From Bifidobacterium miconis (GTDB taxonomy: Bacteria; Actinomycetota; Actinomycetes; Actinomycetales; Bifidobacteriaceae), in NCBI RefSeq assembly GCF_019331735.1, contig NZ_JAHBBH010000004.1, positions 80,821 through 144,820 on the forward strand: a DNA stretch of 64,000 nt. The letters are read 5' to 3'. Both the position numbers and the translations under genes were made by a program. Below the pieces are notes generated by a model. It saw only the letters and a program-made list of their open reading frames with translations. It did not search any database and had not been told where the DNA came from. Positions 1-7,537 of this stretch are shown piece after piece (position 1 is the stretch's first letter; each line of letters begins with the position of its first letter).

Positions 1-1
1 C

Positions 2-1288
2 AAGCGCACGATCGTGCACGAGCCGAGCTTCCTCGAGGGACTCAATTCGTTCTGGAAGTCCACCGACCTCGACGACCTCAAGCTGTGGGCCCGCGTGCAC
101 GCGCTCGTCGGCGCCGCGTCGATGCTGTCCGGCGCGTTCGACACGACGAACTTCGACTTCTACGGCAAGGTGCTCTCCGGGGCCAAGGCGCAGCGCGACC
201 GCTGGAAGCGCGCCGTGTCGCTCGTCAACGGCATCTGCGGCGAGGACGTCGGCCGCGAGTACGTGCGCCGCCACTTCCCGGAAAGCTCCAAGCAGCGCAT
301 GGAGCAGCTCGTCGCGAACCTGATCGACGCGTACCGCGTGTCGATCACGAACAGCACGTGGCTGGGCGCGGAGACGCGCGGCAAGGCGCTCGAGAAGCTG
401 TCCAAGTTCACGCCGATGATCGGCTACACCGAGCACTGGCGCGACTACACGGCGTTCGACGTGCACGCCGACGCGGGACTCATCGCGAACATGGCCGCGG
501 CCAGCCTGTACGAGTCCGGCTACCAGCTGGCGAAGGCCGGCAAGCCGGTCGACAAGGGCGAGTGGGAGATGAACCCGCAGACCGTGAACGCGTACTACGA
601 TCCGAGCAAGAACGTGATCGTGTTCCCGGCCGCGATCCTGCAGCCGCCGTTCTTCAACCCGGAGGCCGACGACGCGGCCAACTACGGCGGCATCGGCGCG
701 GTGATCGGCCACGAGATCGGCCACGGCTTCGACGACCAGGGCGCCCAGTACGACGGCGACGGCACGCTCAACGACTGGTGGACGGCCGAGGACAAGGCGA
801 ACTTCGAGCAGCGCACCAAGGCGCTCATCGAGCAGTACAACGCGTTCGTGCCGACGCAGCTGGCCGAGAAGTACGCCGATGAGCCGGGCCGCGCCCCGCA
901 CGTCAACGGCGCGCTGACGATCGGCGAGAACATCGGCGATCTGGGCGGCGTGAACATCGCGCTCAAGGCGTACGCGTTCGCGCTCGACGCGGCCGCGGGA
1001 CGCGACAAGGACGGCTCTCCGGAGGCGATCGAGGCGTCGCTGGCGACCGCGCCGGAGATGGACGGCTTCACCGGCCTGCAGCGCTTCTTCCTGAGCTACG
1101 CGTCGATCTGGCGCACCAAGAACCGCGACGAGCTGGCCGAGCAGTACCTGCAGATCGACCCGCACTCCCCCGCCGAATGCCGCACCAACGGCATCGTGCG
1201 CAACGTCGACCTGTTCTACAAGGCGTTCGACGTGCACGAGGGCGACGCCATGTGGCTCGACCCGTCCAAGCGCGTCTCCATCTGGTGA
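2..1288 (+). CDS. pepO: M13-family zinc metallopeptidase (PepO/neprilysin type), 5' end outside window
   Basis: C-terminal 428 residues of a peptidase that is normally 650-700 residues long; the reading frame is open through the left edge, so the start lies outside. The zinc motif HEIGH is encoded at 710-724 within VIGHEIGHGFDDQGAQYD, and the third ligand region ENIGDLGG follows about 70 residues later, both diagnostic of family M13. The protein ends in SIW, like the conserved C-terminal Trp of the family, although the Cys often found near it is absent. Actinobacterial M13 enzymes are usually cytoplasmic oligopeptidases; location cannot be judged without the N-terminus. A Rho-independent terminator follows at 1356-1396. 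Confidence 0.93.
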   Translation, partial: KRTIVHEPSFLEGLNSFWKSTDLDDLKLWARVHALVGAASMLSGAFDTTNFDFYGKVLSGAKAQRDRWKRAVSLVNGICGEDVGREYVRRHFPESSKQRMEQLVANLIDAYRVSITNSTWLGAETRGKALEKLSKFTPMIGYTEHWRDYTAFDVHADAGLIANMAAASLYESGYQLAKAGKPVDKGEWEMNPQTVNAYYDPSKNVIVFPAAILQPPFFNPEADDAANYGGIGAVIGHEIGHGFDDQGAQYDGDGTLNDWWTAEDKANFEQRTKALIEQYNAFVPTQLAEKYADEPGRAPHVNGALTIGENIGDLGGVNIALKAYAFALDAAAGRDKDGSPEAIEASLATAPEMDGFTGLQRFFLSYASIWRTKNRDELAEQYLQIDPHSPAECRTNGIVRNVDLFYKAFDVHEGDAMWLDPSKRVSIW

Positions 1289-1355
1289 TCGCACGCTGAC
1301 GCGGTGCGGCCGCATTCTGACCGCACCGTAACCGCAGCGCAGCCAAGATGCCGCC

Positions 1356-1396
1356 GGGCCGCCCTTCCGCAAAGAGGGGCGGCCCCTTCTTTTTGC
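1356..1396 (+). terminator. Rho-independent terminator after the M13 peptidase gene
   Basis: A GC-rich stem (GGGCCGCCC at 1356-1364 pairing with GGGCGGCCC at 1377-1385) is followed directly by the T-rich run CTTCTTTTT. It lies 68 bases after the peptidase stop codon and ahead of the convergent higBA pair. Confidence 0.85.
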
Positions 1397-1442
1397 GCGC
1401 CCGCCCGCACCCAATGACGCCGACATCGATGCCGGCACCGGC

Positions 1443-1796
1443 CTATGGGGTCACCAGCGGTGTGATGTCCCCGATGGCGGCGGGATCAAAGGTGAACACG
1501 TCCCAGTCACACTGCAGGTTCATCCAGAATTCCGGAGTGGTTCCCAGCGCCTTGCCCAGCCGGTGAGCCATCGCCACGCTGATGCGGCGCTTGCCATTGA
1601 CGATCTCCCCCACCGCCGTTTCGGACACGCCGATGGCTTTTGCCAATCGGTAATTGCTGATATGCAGCGGCTCCAGAAATTCCTCCTTGAGAATCTCCCC
1701 AGGAGTGCTCAGATATTCGCCCGGTCGGCGACTGGTTTCACGTCCCTGCGAATGGTCCGGCTCGCGATCAAGCGTGGTAGTCCGTGAAGTAGACAT
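1443..1796 (-). CDS. higA: HigA-family antitoxin, XRE-type helix-turn-helix
   Basis: 117 residues. After a polar N-terminal leader comes the HigA/VapI core: PGEILKEEFLEPLHIS, then a helix-turn-helix reading LAKAIGVSETAVGEIVNGKR, then the RLGKALGTTPEFWMNLQ segment typical of HigA. It should neutralise the HigB-like toxin encoded just upstream and repress the operon. The start at 1796 was chosen because the longer open frame upstream overlaps the toxin gene in another frame and looks unlike a protein; the chosen start overlaps the toxin 3' end by 29 bases, which implies translational coupling. Toxin-before-antitoxin order is the HigBA order. Confidence 0.88.
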   Translation of the reverse strand: MSTSRTTTLDREPDHSQGRETSRRPGEYLSTPGEILKEEFLEPLHISNYRLAKAIGVSETAVGEIVNGKRRISVAMAHRLGKALGTTPEFWMNLQCDWDVFTFDPAAIGDITPLVTP

Positions 1797-2061
1797 CGGT
1801 TGCCTCCTGTTCCTCGTCGTTCCAGCGGAACACGAGCCGGTATTGGCGATTGACCCGAATGCTCCAATACCCGGCGAGATCACCGGACAGCTTTTCCAGC
1901 CTATTGGCCGGGGGTATCGCCAGATCACGCAACGACCCCGCCGCCTTGAGCATCTGCAATCTTCGCGCCAGCTGCCGTTCGCAACCGGACGGATATCCCC
2001 GCGGATACGGCCCGCCATACAGGAAATCACCCAGCTCCTTGTCCCTTGTCGCAATATACAT
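1768..2061 (-). CDS. higB: HigB-family toxin (RelE/ParE superfamily mRNA interferase)
   Basis: 97 residues with the RelE/HigB pattern: an N-terminal strand, RLQMLKAAGSLRDLAIPPANRLEKLSGD, then WSIRVNRQYRLVFRW and the C-terminal VYFTDYH. Family members cut mRNA at the ribosome, and the paired HigA blocks them. The length matches the usual 90-100 residues and the conserved Arg and Tyr residues of the C-terminal sheet are present, so it appears intact. Transcribed first in a higB-higA operon from a promoter containing two 16-base direct repeats. Confidence 0.88.
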   Translation of the reverse strand: MYIATRDKELGDFLYGGPYPRGYPSGCERQLARRLQMLKAAGSLRDLAIPPANRLEKLSGDLAGYWSIRVNRQYRLVFRWNDEEQEATDVYFTDYHA

Positions 2062-2066
2062 AATAC

Positions 2067-2098
2067 TATCGCAACCCGTTAGTATCGCAATACGTTAC
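2067..2098 (-). promoter_or_regulatory. Probable higBA operator, two 16-base direct repeats
   Basis: Immediately upstream of higB two adjacent 16-base units share TATCGCAA and CGTTA (TATCGCAACCCGTTAG and TATCGCAATACGTTAC), differing at three positions. Tandem half-sites beside a toxin-antitoxin start codon are typical of antitoxin-bound autoregulatory operators. The binding role is inferred; the repeat is seen. Confidence 0.6.
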
Positions 2099-2133
2099 TA
2101 TCTGGAACGCGTTGCACGAGCGAACGGTACCCG

Positions 2134-2703
2134 TTAAAAGTCGCCGGCGCCGAAATCGTCCGCGGGAGGTTCTTCGGCGGGCGGTATGGCGTCGGAAACG
2201 GCGGAGGGAACACCGGAGAGGGCATCGGCGGAGACGTCGGAAGACGCTTCGGGGCCGGACGGAGGCTGGGACGCGTCGTCGGGCAGCGCGACGGCGGCAC
2301 CGACGGAACCGCCGGGCACGCCGCCGGCCGCACCGTCGCGCTTCGTCTGGTTGAGATGCGACGTGCCATAGTTGAGATCGTGGCCGACGCTGCTGGCCTC
2401 GAGCACGTTGCGCGAGCGCTTGTCGCCGTTGTCGGCGGTCCATTCCTCGGTGGCGAGCACGCCGACGACGATCACCGGCTGTCCGGTGCGCACGGAGGAG
2501 ATGACGTTCGCGGCGAGCGCCCGATAGGTTTTGACGGTGATCCACGTGGTCGGCAGGGATTTCCACTGCCGGTTCGCATCGTAGTAGCCGCGCGTGCAGC
2601 CGAGACGGAACGTGCAGATGCTGGGCGGACTGCTGTGTCCGAAGCCCTGCGGCGTGCTGCCCACGCGGCCGGTGATGGTGACGAGTCCCTGCTGCAGTGC
2701 CAT
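2134..2703 (-). CDS. ssb: Single-stranded DNA-binding protein
   Basis: 189 residues. The OB-fold occupies about residues 1-115, with GLVTITGRVGSTPQGFG, ICTFRLGCTR, TTWITVKTYRALAANVISSV and GQPVIVVGVLATEEW matching SSB strands. A Pro/Ala/Ser-rich linker follows and the protein ends in an acidic tip DDFGAGDF, comparable to the protein-interaction tail of SSBs. The start at 2703 has AAAGGA six bases upstream; a longer in-frame extension to 2775 has no supporting signal. It stands alone rather than in the usual rpsF-ssb-rpsR cluster, so it may be a second, accessory SSB copy. It protects single-stranded DNA during replication and repair. Confidence 0.85.
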   Translation of the reverse strand: MALQQGLVTITGRVGSTPQGFGHSSPPSICTFRLGCTRGYYDANRQWKSLPTTWITVKTYRALAANVISSVRTGQPVIVVGVLATEEWTADNGDKRSRNVLEASSVGHDLNYGTSHLNQTKRDGAAGGVPGGSVGAAVALPDDASQPPSGPEASSDVSADALSGVPSAVSDAIPPAEEPPADDFGAGDF

Positions 2704-2891
2704 GATCGGTCCTTTCCTCGGCGCTGACGCCGGCACGGGTGCCGGCGAAGTTGGACCGCGCGGGTCACGGGGCATGGGACCTGCCCTTGATGGAGGTGGA
2801 GATGCGAGGTTGAGAAGAAAGGGCCTTCGTTGTCAGCCAGCGCCGTGATCCACGCGGTGACCACCACTATGCACGATCAGCAGCGATCACC
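2704..2891. other. Gene-free stretch upstream of ssb
   Basis: First part of a 533-base intergenic region between ssb and the GH39 gene. It holds the ssb leader with its ribosome binding site and a GC-rich palindrome CCGGCACGGGTGCCGG near 2730-2747. I could not find a convincing -35/-10 pair or any credible ORF. Confidence 0.5.
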
Positions 2892-2979
2892 ACGTGGAAA
2901 ACGGGCATTGTGGACGCAGACTCGACTCCTCGGCGTGTTGTGGATAACTCCATGTGGACAACCCGCCGACTTATCCACG
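2892..2979. promoter_or_regulatory. Cluster of DnaA-box-like 9-mers
   Basis: On the minus strand 2939-2947 reads TTATCCACA, the exact consensus DnaA box, and 2953-2961 reads TTGTCCACA, the form common in actinobacteria. On the plus strand 2971-2979 reads TTATCCACG, one mismatch. Two weaker matches (TGTGGACGC at 2909-2917 and CGTGGAAAA at 2893-2901) complete five motifs in under 90 bases. No dnaA or dnaN gene is present, so this is not recognisable as the origin; a DnaA-titrating or DnaA-regulated site is an inference. Confidence 0.5.
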
Positions 2980-3040
2980 GCAATCGTTTGATTCGCCTTG
3001 CCGCACCAGAGTGACATTCGCGACACAAACCAAGCGTTCC

Positions 3041-3088
3041 TGGCGTCAATGTCACTCAACGGCCGCTTCTTGCGTGACATTGACGCCA
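3041..3088. repeat. Perfect 15-base inverted repeat in the ssb-GH39 intergenic region
   Basis: TGGCGTCAATGTCAC at 3041-3055 is exactly repeated in inverse at 3074-3088, with an 18-base spacer. A related GTGACATT also occurs at 3011-3018. No T-run follows on either side, so it is not a standard terminator; it could be a protein-binding dyad or an intergenic repeat remnant. Nothing else of note lies between 3089 and 3236. Confidence 0.6.
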
Positions 3089-3236
3089 CTTACGCACCAT
3101 TACTGGAGACTTTGTCACGCAACGACGCCATCGTGCGCGGCAAAGTCCCCAGCACATCCCGGCTGGCCTCCGGTTTGCCGCGCAAATAACCGACCTCTCA
3201 GCCGCACTGCGATCGGCCGGTCGAACCAAAACGCGA

Positions 3237-4949
3237 TCAATCGGTCGGGTCGAGCGTCAGCAGCGAGAGCGCGTGGGTTGGCAGGGCGAAGCGCAGCACC
3301 AGCGGTTCGCCGTCGGCCGGCACCGTCACGGTACGGTCGTCGGTCAGCCGTTCGAGTTCGCCGGCACGGCGGATCGCGTCATACTGTTCGCCTTGCGGAT
3401 ACGCCGGCCGACCCTGCGCGATCCACGCCGTGTGCGCGTTGGAGTGCGCCGCGTCGACGCGATAGTGCGACAGCCGGTACGTTCCCGGGCGCAAACCGGC
3501 GACGCTCACCTCGACGTCGCGCGATTCGTCGACGTCGATGTCGTCGCAGTGCGAGTAGACGAGCGCCCGCACCGCGCGACGATCGTCGGCGGCATCGTTC
3601 GCGCCGGCGTCGTCCGCCGCATCGACCGTCGCGACGCAGCCGATGACCGTCTGCGCGCCTTCGCCGGTGTACCGCTGCGGCGTGCCCTTGCCGTACGCCT
3701 CGTCGATCGAACGTTCGAGGTCGACGTCCGGCGCGATGCCGCCGCTCGCCGCAAGACGTTCGCCGCCGAGCCGCGAGAGCATGCGGAACGCGTTGAACAC
3801 GGGTTTGTCGATGTCCTGCGTGCTGAACGAACGCGTGCCGGCGAAGCACTCCTCCTGCGGGAACATGAACGCCCACGCGAGCGGCGAGACGGCGATGCCG
3901 CGCGCCTCGCCGAGCAGGCGGATGCGATCGTACGCCTCGGCCACGTAGGACGCGTAGTATTCGCTGTTGCGGAAGCGCATGTTCGAGTTGTCGGCGATGT
4001 TGCCGGCCGCCCACGTGTCCGGATCCGCTTCGGACAGCACGACGTGTCGATCGCCGAATCCTTCGGCTTCGATAACGTCGAGCCCCTGCTCGACCTGGTG
4101 CACGAGGTTGCCGACGCTCGGCACGGCCTTGTCCGCGTTCGGCCGGCCGCCCGGGAAATGGGCGCCCTTGACGTGGAAGGTCACGAAGTCGAGGCGCGCG
4201 CCGGTGCCGCCGGTGCATGCGTTCTCACCCTCGCGGCAGTGCTTCAGGAACGCCTGCAGCAGGCGTCGTCCGCTGCCGCCGTCGAACACGCCGGTGACGG
4301 CCGGGCCGGACAGCCGCGCGCCCGGCAGCACCGAGTGCAGCGCGTCCTCCGTGTAGTCGTACAGCGTGCAGTAACCGTCGTCGCCGCCCGCCCAATAGCC
4401 GATGTCGGGCTCGTTCCACAGCTCGAAGTACCACGTGCCGAGTTCGGACTCACCGTAGCGCTCCTTGAGATGCGCGGCGAGCGCGGCGATGAACGCATGC
4501 CACTTCTCCCAGCTCTTGGGCGGGTACGTCCAGCCGTTCGCATGGTACAGGTCGACCCACGGCAGGTGCGGCTGGTCGCGGTACTTCGGGTCGGCGAGCG
4601 CCTCGGGCATGAAACCGAGCTCGACGAACGGCTTGTTGCCGGATTCGACGATCGCGTCGAGGATCATGTCGTAGTGCGTGAAGTCGTAGACCGGATTGCC
4701 GTCCGCGTCCTCCGTGTAGATGTTCGTCGAGCCGAACTTGGGGCTGCCGTAGCAGTTGCCCGAGCAGAACATGAAGTGCGCGCGCACCCAGTAGGGCGCG
4801 TCCGGCAGCGCTCCGAAACGGCCGAGCAGCCGCTTGCCCTCCGGCATGTACGTGTAGTTGCATTCGTCGTAGCCGATGAACCGCCAGTCGTGGCCCAACG
4901 GCCCGGTTGCGCGCGTCGCGTCGACGTTGATGCGGCAGATGTCGTTCAT
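3237..4949 (-). CDS. Glycoside hydrolase family 39, probable beta-xylosidase
   Basis: 570 residues, no signal peptide, so intracellular: it would release xylose from imported xylo-oligosaccharides. The (beta/alpha)8 domain spans about residues 1-400, with the acid/base Glu in YFELWNEPD near residue 170 and the likely nucleophile Glu in HVVLSEADPD near residue 300; the rest is a C-terminal beta-sandwich. The opening residues (IGYDECNYTYMPEGKRLL) are typical of GH39 xylosidases. An acidic low-complexity insert (DAADDAGANDAADD) is present near residue 460. The start at 4949 follows AAAGGAGCATCA. It has its own promoter and a LacI-type operator upstream. Other GH39 specificities such as iduronidase are unlikely in this context. 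Confidence 0.85.
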   Translation of the reverse strand: MNDICRINVDATRATGPLGHDWRFIGYDECNYTYMPEGKRLLGRFGALPDAPYWVRAHFMFCSGNCYGSPKFGSTNIYTEDADGNPVYDFTHYDMILDAIVESGNKPFVELGFMPEALADPKYRDQPHLPWVDLYHANGWTYPPKSWEKWHAFIAALAAHLKERYGESELGTWYFELWNEPDIGYWAGGDDGYCTLYDYTEDALHSVLPGARLSGPAVTGVFDGGSGRRLLQAFLKHCREGENACTGGTGARLDFVTFHVKGAHFPGGRPNADKAVPSVGNLVHQVEQGLDVIEAEGFGDRHVVLSEADPDTWAAGNIADNSNMRFRNSEYYASYVAEAYDRIRLLGEARGIAVSPLAWAFMFPQEECFAGTRSFSTQDIDKPVFNAFRMLSRLGGERLAASGGIAPDVDLERSIDEAYGKGTPQRYTGEGAQTVIGCVATVDAADDAGANDAADDRRAVRALVYSHCDDIDVDESRDVEVSVAGLRPGTYRLSHYRVDAAHSNAHTAWIAQGRPAYPQGEQYDAIRRAGELERLTDDRTVTVPADGEPLVLRFALPTHALSLLTLDPTD

Positions 4950-5024
4950 TGATGCTCCTTTGAAGAGTTTTGGCGTTGCGCCGGGCAGGGCGCTCGGTTG
5001 CCGTCAGGTTGCTTTGCCCGACAT

Positions 5025-5078
5025 GGGCTTAACGTTAAACCCAATATCATATTATATGCCGGCACGGCCGTAAGTCAA
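5025..5078 (-). promoter_or_regulatory. GH39 promoter with LacI-type operator
   Basis: Minus strand: -35 TTGACT (5078-5073), 16-base spacer, -10 TATAAT (5056-5051), then the near-perfect 18-base palindrome GGGTTTAACGTTAAGCCC (5042-5025) just downstream of the start-point region. The geometry fits repression by a LacI-family protein. The sequence resembles the GTTTAA/TTAAAC dyad at 9646-9659, so the regulator at 9720 is the best candidate. Confidence 0.75.
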
Positions 5079-5096
5079 TTCGCCGTGCCGGCTCGG

Positions 5097-5288
5097 TCAC
5101 GCGTCGGACGCAGACGCGACCAGCGCGATTTCCTTTGCCGCGTCGCGGTACGCCTGCTCGTGTCCGTATTCCTGAAACAGGCAGAACACTCCGTTGGCAT
5201 TGGTGCTCGGAATGAAGTTGCACCCGGAAATCCATTCCCGGCTGATGTACCAGCCCCAGATCTCGTCTTCAGTCCAGCGACGTTTCAC
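5097..5288 (-). CDS. 63-residue ORF resembling the N-terminus of a cellulase/xylanase-like hydrolase
   Basis: Starts with GTG at 5288 behind a strong ribosome binding site (GAGGAAGGACGATCG). The sequence, with WTEDEIWGWYISREW, GCNFIPSTNAN and AAKEIALV, recalls the first 55-60 residues of GH5-like proteins annotated as 1,4-beta-xylanase, whose N-terminus has a WY-x4-W-x2-GCNFIPST pattern followed by an RELxxA helix. In those proteins a catalytic barrel of over 300 residues follows; here translation stops after ASDA. It is therefore either a remnant of a truncated hydrolase gene or a retained short protein. The resemblance is from memory of the family, not from a search. It lies between the GH39 gene and a solute-binding protein gene on the same strand. 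Confidence 0.55.
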   Translation of the reverse strand: MKRRWTEDEIWGWYISREWISGCNFIPSTNANGVFCLFQEYGHEQAYRDAAKEIALVASASDA

Positions 5289-5359
5289 CGATCGTCCTTC
5301 CTCGTTGAAATCCTCTTCATCATCTTTGTCATTGCCTCCATCATCGTCATCATGAAAAC

Positions 5360-5386
5360 GCGGGCGGGAATAACCTCCCCGCCCGC
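5360..5386 (-). terminator. Terminator of the solute-binding protein gene
   Basis: GCGGGCGGG (5360-5368) pairs with CCCGCCCGC (5378-5386); read on the minus strand the stem is followed by GTTTTCAT. It lies just after the solute-binding protein gene that ends at 5438. Confidence 0.7.
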
Positions 5387-5437
5387 TTGGGACACGATCG
5401 GCAGGAGCAGAGCCAGCCGCGTCACGTCATTCGACGG

Positions 5438-7054
5438 TCACTTGACGACCTTGTCGTAGGCCTTTTGCCAGATGTCGATGTTCTGTTGGAGGTTCAGCGA
5501 CTCCAGCTGGCTTTGCAACGTGTTCCACGATGCGTCGTCCACGCCGTTCTGCGCCATCTTCGCGATGAGCGGCAGCACCGTGGACAGGATCGTCGTGTTG
5601 TTGTTGGTCACCGTATTCTGCTCGTCGACGGTCAGTCGTACGTAGATCGGGAAGTAGTTCTTCTCGCCGCCGATGTTCCGGTATTGCTCGTCATTGGCCT
5701 TGTCCACGGCGGAGATCGAATCGGCGTTGCGGTCGCCCTCCGCGGTCACCTCATCCGGAATCCAGCCGGCGAGACGGTCCTCGAGGGCCGGCACCTTCTG
5801 ATCGTCCTGAGCCTTCTTCATGGCGTCCGTGAGCGCGTAGGAATGGTCGCCGGTCTGCTTGAGATACGTGCCGAACGAGCCCCACATCTGCTGCACGGAG
5901 TACTTCTCGGAGTAGAGCAGGTCGATGATCTTCAGGCAGGCTTCCTTGTTTGCCGCCTTGGAAGACATTGACATGTGGTAGTCCTCGAACTCGTTCGCTC
6001 CGGAAATACCGGAGGCGTCCCACACGGTCTCGTCGGCAGAGACGCCCGGGGCGGACGGCACGGGGATGGAGATGTACTGGTTGGCCAGCTCGGATCCGAT
6101 GTTGCCGAACCCGCTCTGGTCCCAGCCGAAAATCGCGCCCACCTGAGCGGCGCTGCCGCCCACCTTGTTGCGGGAACGATACACGTCGCTGCTGGCAGTC
6201 ACCCAATCGCTCGGCACCAGACCGGCCTTCTTGAGCGAGGCGAGATAGTCGAGTACCTGACGGAACTGGTCGGTCTGCATCACGTTGCCGACCTTGCCGT
6301 CCTTGACGTAATAACCCTGCTGCGAAGGACCGGAATTGTAGTGCGTGACGATGCCGGTCGAGTTGAGAAACAGGAACGGATTGGACCATCCGCCCAGAGA
6401 CTCCGCGGGAAGCGGAGCCAGATTCATCGGGATTTCGTCGGCTTTGCCATTGCCGTTCGGATCCTGCGTCTTGAATGCCTCGAACACTTGGGTCAGCTCG
6501 TCCCATGTGATCGGCACATCAAGTCCGAGCTTGTCAAGCCACTGCTTGTTGATGAGCATGTGCTGGCCGGAGGCGGCGAACGCCTTGCCACGGTCGGACG
6601 GCAGCGTGTACATCTTGCCGTCTACATCCACGTACTTTTTCGCGGTCGGCTTCGCATCGAAAAACGCCTTGACATTGGGCAGCTTGTCCAGATCAGCCAA
6701 GAAATCCTCGAATGCCTCCGGGTTCTGCGCCGCATCCTCCGGCCGGTAGGCTCGGATGTTGAGGTCGGCGATGTCGTTCGCCGCGATCGACGCGTTTTTC
6801 TGCTGGCTCCAGGCGCTGTCCAGCACGGTCTTCCATTCGATTTTCGCGCCTGATTCCTTTTCGAGGTCCTTGGCCCACTGCATGTCCTTGACCGGCAGCT
6901 GGGGCGTGCCCTGCACCACCAGAATCTTCACGATCGGCTTGCCGTCGACGGTCGTCTTCCCGGCGTCGGCACTGCCGCACGCCGCCAGGGGAACGATCAT
7001 CGAGGCAGCGGCCATCGCCGCCAATGTCATCCGTACCGCACGTCCTCGTACCAT
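5438..7054 (-). CDS. ABC transporter solute-binding lipoprotein (family 1, LplA/YtcQ-like)
   Basis: 538 residues. The N-terminus MVRGRAVRMTLAAMAAASM is a lipoprotein signal with the lipobox PLAACGS, so the mature protein is tethered to the membrane by a lipidated Cys. The body has the large extracellular binding-protein fold with WDELTQVFEAFKTQDP and then NGNGKADEIP, an EF-hand-like calcium loop shared by this group. It should capture an oligosaccharide, probably from plant cell walls given its neighbours. Of the two adjacent ATG codons, 7054 fits the AAAGGA spacing best. No permease or ATPase gene lies beside it. It is clearly similar to the proteins encoded at 57087 and 60429. A LacI operator sits between its -35 and -10. 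Confidence 0.88.
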   Translation of the reverse strand: MVRGRAVRMTLAAMAAASMIVPLAACGSADAGKTTVDGKPIVKILVVQGTPQLPVKDMQWAKDLEKESGAKIEWKTVLDSAWSQQKNASIAANDIADLNIRAYRPEDAAQNPEAFEDFLADLDKLPNVKAFFDAKPTAKKYVDVDGKMYTLPSDRGKAFAASGQHMLINKQWLDKLGLDVPITWDELTQVFEAFKTQDPNGNGKADEIPMNLAPLPAESLGGWSNPFLFLNSTGIVTHYNSGPSQQGYYVKDGKVGNVMQTDQFRQVLDYLASLKKAGLVPSDWVTASSDVYRSRNKVGGSAAQVGAIFGWDQSGFGNIGSELANQYISIPVPSAPGVSADETVWDASGISGANEFEDYHMSMSSKAANKEACLKIIDLLYSEKYSVQQMWGSFGTYLKQTGDHSYALTDAMKKAQDDQKVPALEDRLAGWIPDEVTAEGDRNADSISAVDKANDEQYRNIGGEKNYFPIYVRLTVDEQNTVTNNNTTILSTVLPLIAKMAQNGVDDASWNTLQSQLESLNLQQNIDIWQKAYDKVVK

Positions 7055-7173
7055 CATGGTTCCTTTCCCTTCCCCGGCGTCATCACCGGAGCGTTCCCTT
7101 GTTCCAGCGCATGCCGCCTCACTGCACAGCATGACCGCTTGGTCTGGCTGCATCCTTCGCAACCGTCACCCAT

Positions 7174-7202
7174 ACTTTAAAACGTTTTAAAACGCTTGTC
7201 AA
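7174..7202 (-). promoter_or_regulatory. Solute-binding protein promoter with LacI operator inside the spacer
   Basis: Minus strand: -35 TTGACA (7202-7197), a 17-base spacer and -10 TAAAGT (7179-7174). The perfect 16-base palindrome TTTAAAACGTTTTAAA (7176-7191) fills the spacer, so a bound repressor would exclude RNA polymerase. The divergent LacI gene at 7538 is the likely source. Confidence 0.75.
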
Positions 7203-7361
7203 CCACATCTCAGCACGTTCAGGAAACGCAATAATTTCAACACTCGCATCACAACACGCCGCACTCGCAAAATCAGTGACAATACAAGCTTCCATCAATC
7301 AATCGACACGCCAAGTCATCCATAAAGCGCTTAAAATACAGCAGTGCAGACTATCATGAGG

Positions 7362-7382
7362 AGTATTAAACGTTTTAAATAA
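7362..7382 (+). promoter_or_regulatory. Second LacI-type half-palindrome upstream of the LacI gene
   Basis: TATTAAACGTTTTAAATA contains the AAACGTTT core of the operator at 7176-7191 and lies on the side of the regulator gene, consistent with autoregulation. The 483-base gap between 7055 and 7537 holds this site, the operator-promoter at 7174-7202 and a weaker AAGCGCTT match at 7325; otherwise nothing was recognised. Confidence 0.5.
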
Positions 7383-7537
7383 ACACGTATAGAGCCAGCC
7401 AAGCCGAAAGAGACATTCACGCACAATTCAGCACCCCGGCATGCCGGGCCACAGCTCCGGCATACCGACGAAGCCGATTCCTATAATGCGTTCAGGCACA
7501 TGCCCGCACGCGCATGGCCTCGATCAGAAGGAGAACC

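Noticed and set aside
2892..2979. Chromosomal origin oriC
   Set aside because: DnaA-like boxes are present but no dnaA, dnaN, rpmH or clear AT-rich unwinding region accompanies them.
2877..3189. Short ORFs on both strands (63-70 codons) in the ssb-GH39 gap
   Set aside because: They overlap each other and the inverted repeat, lack ribosome binding sites and show no recognisable features.
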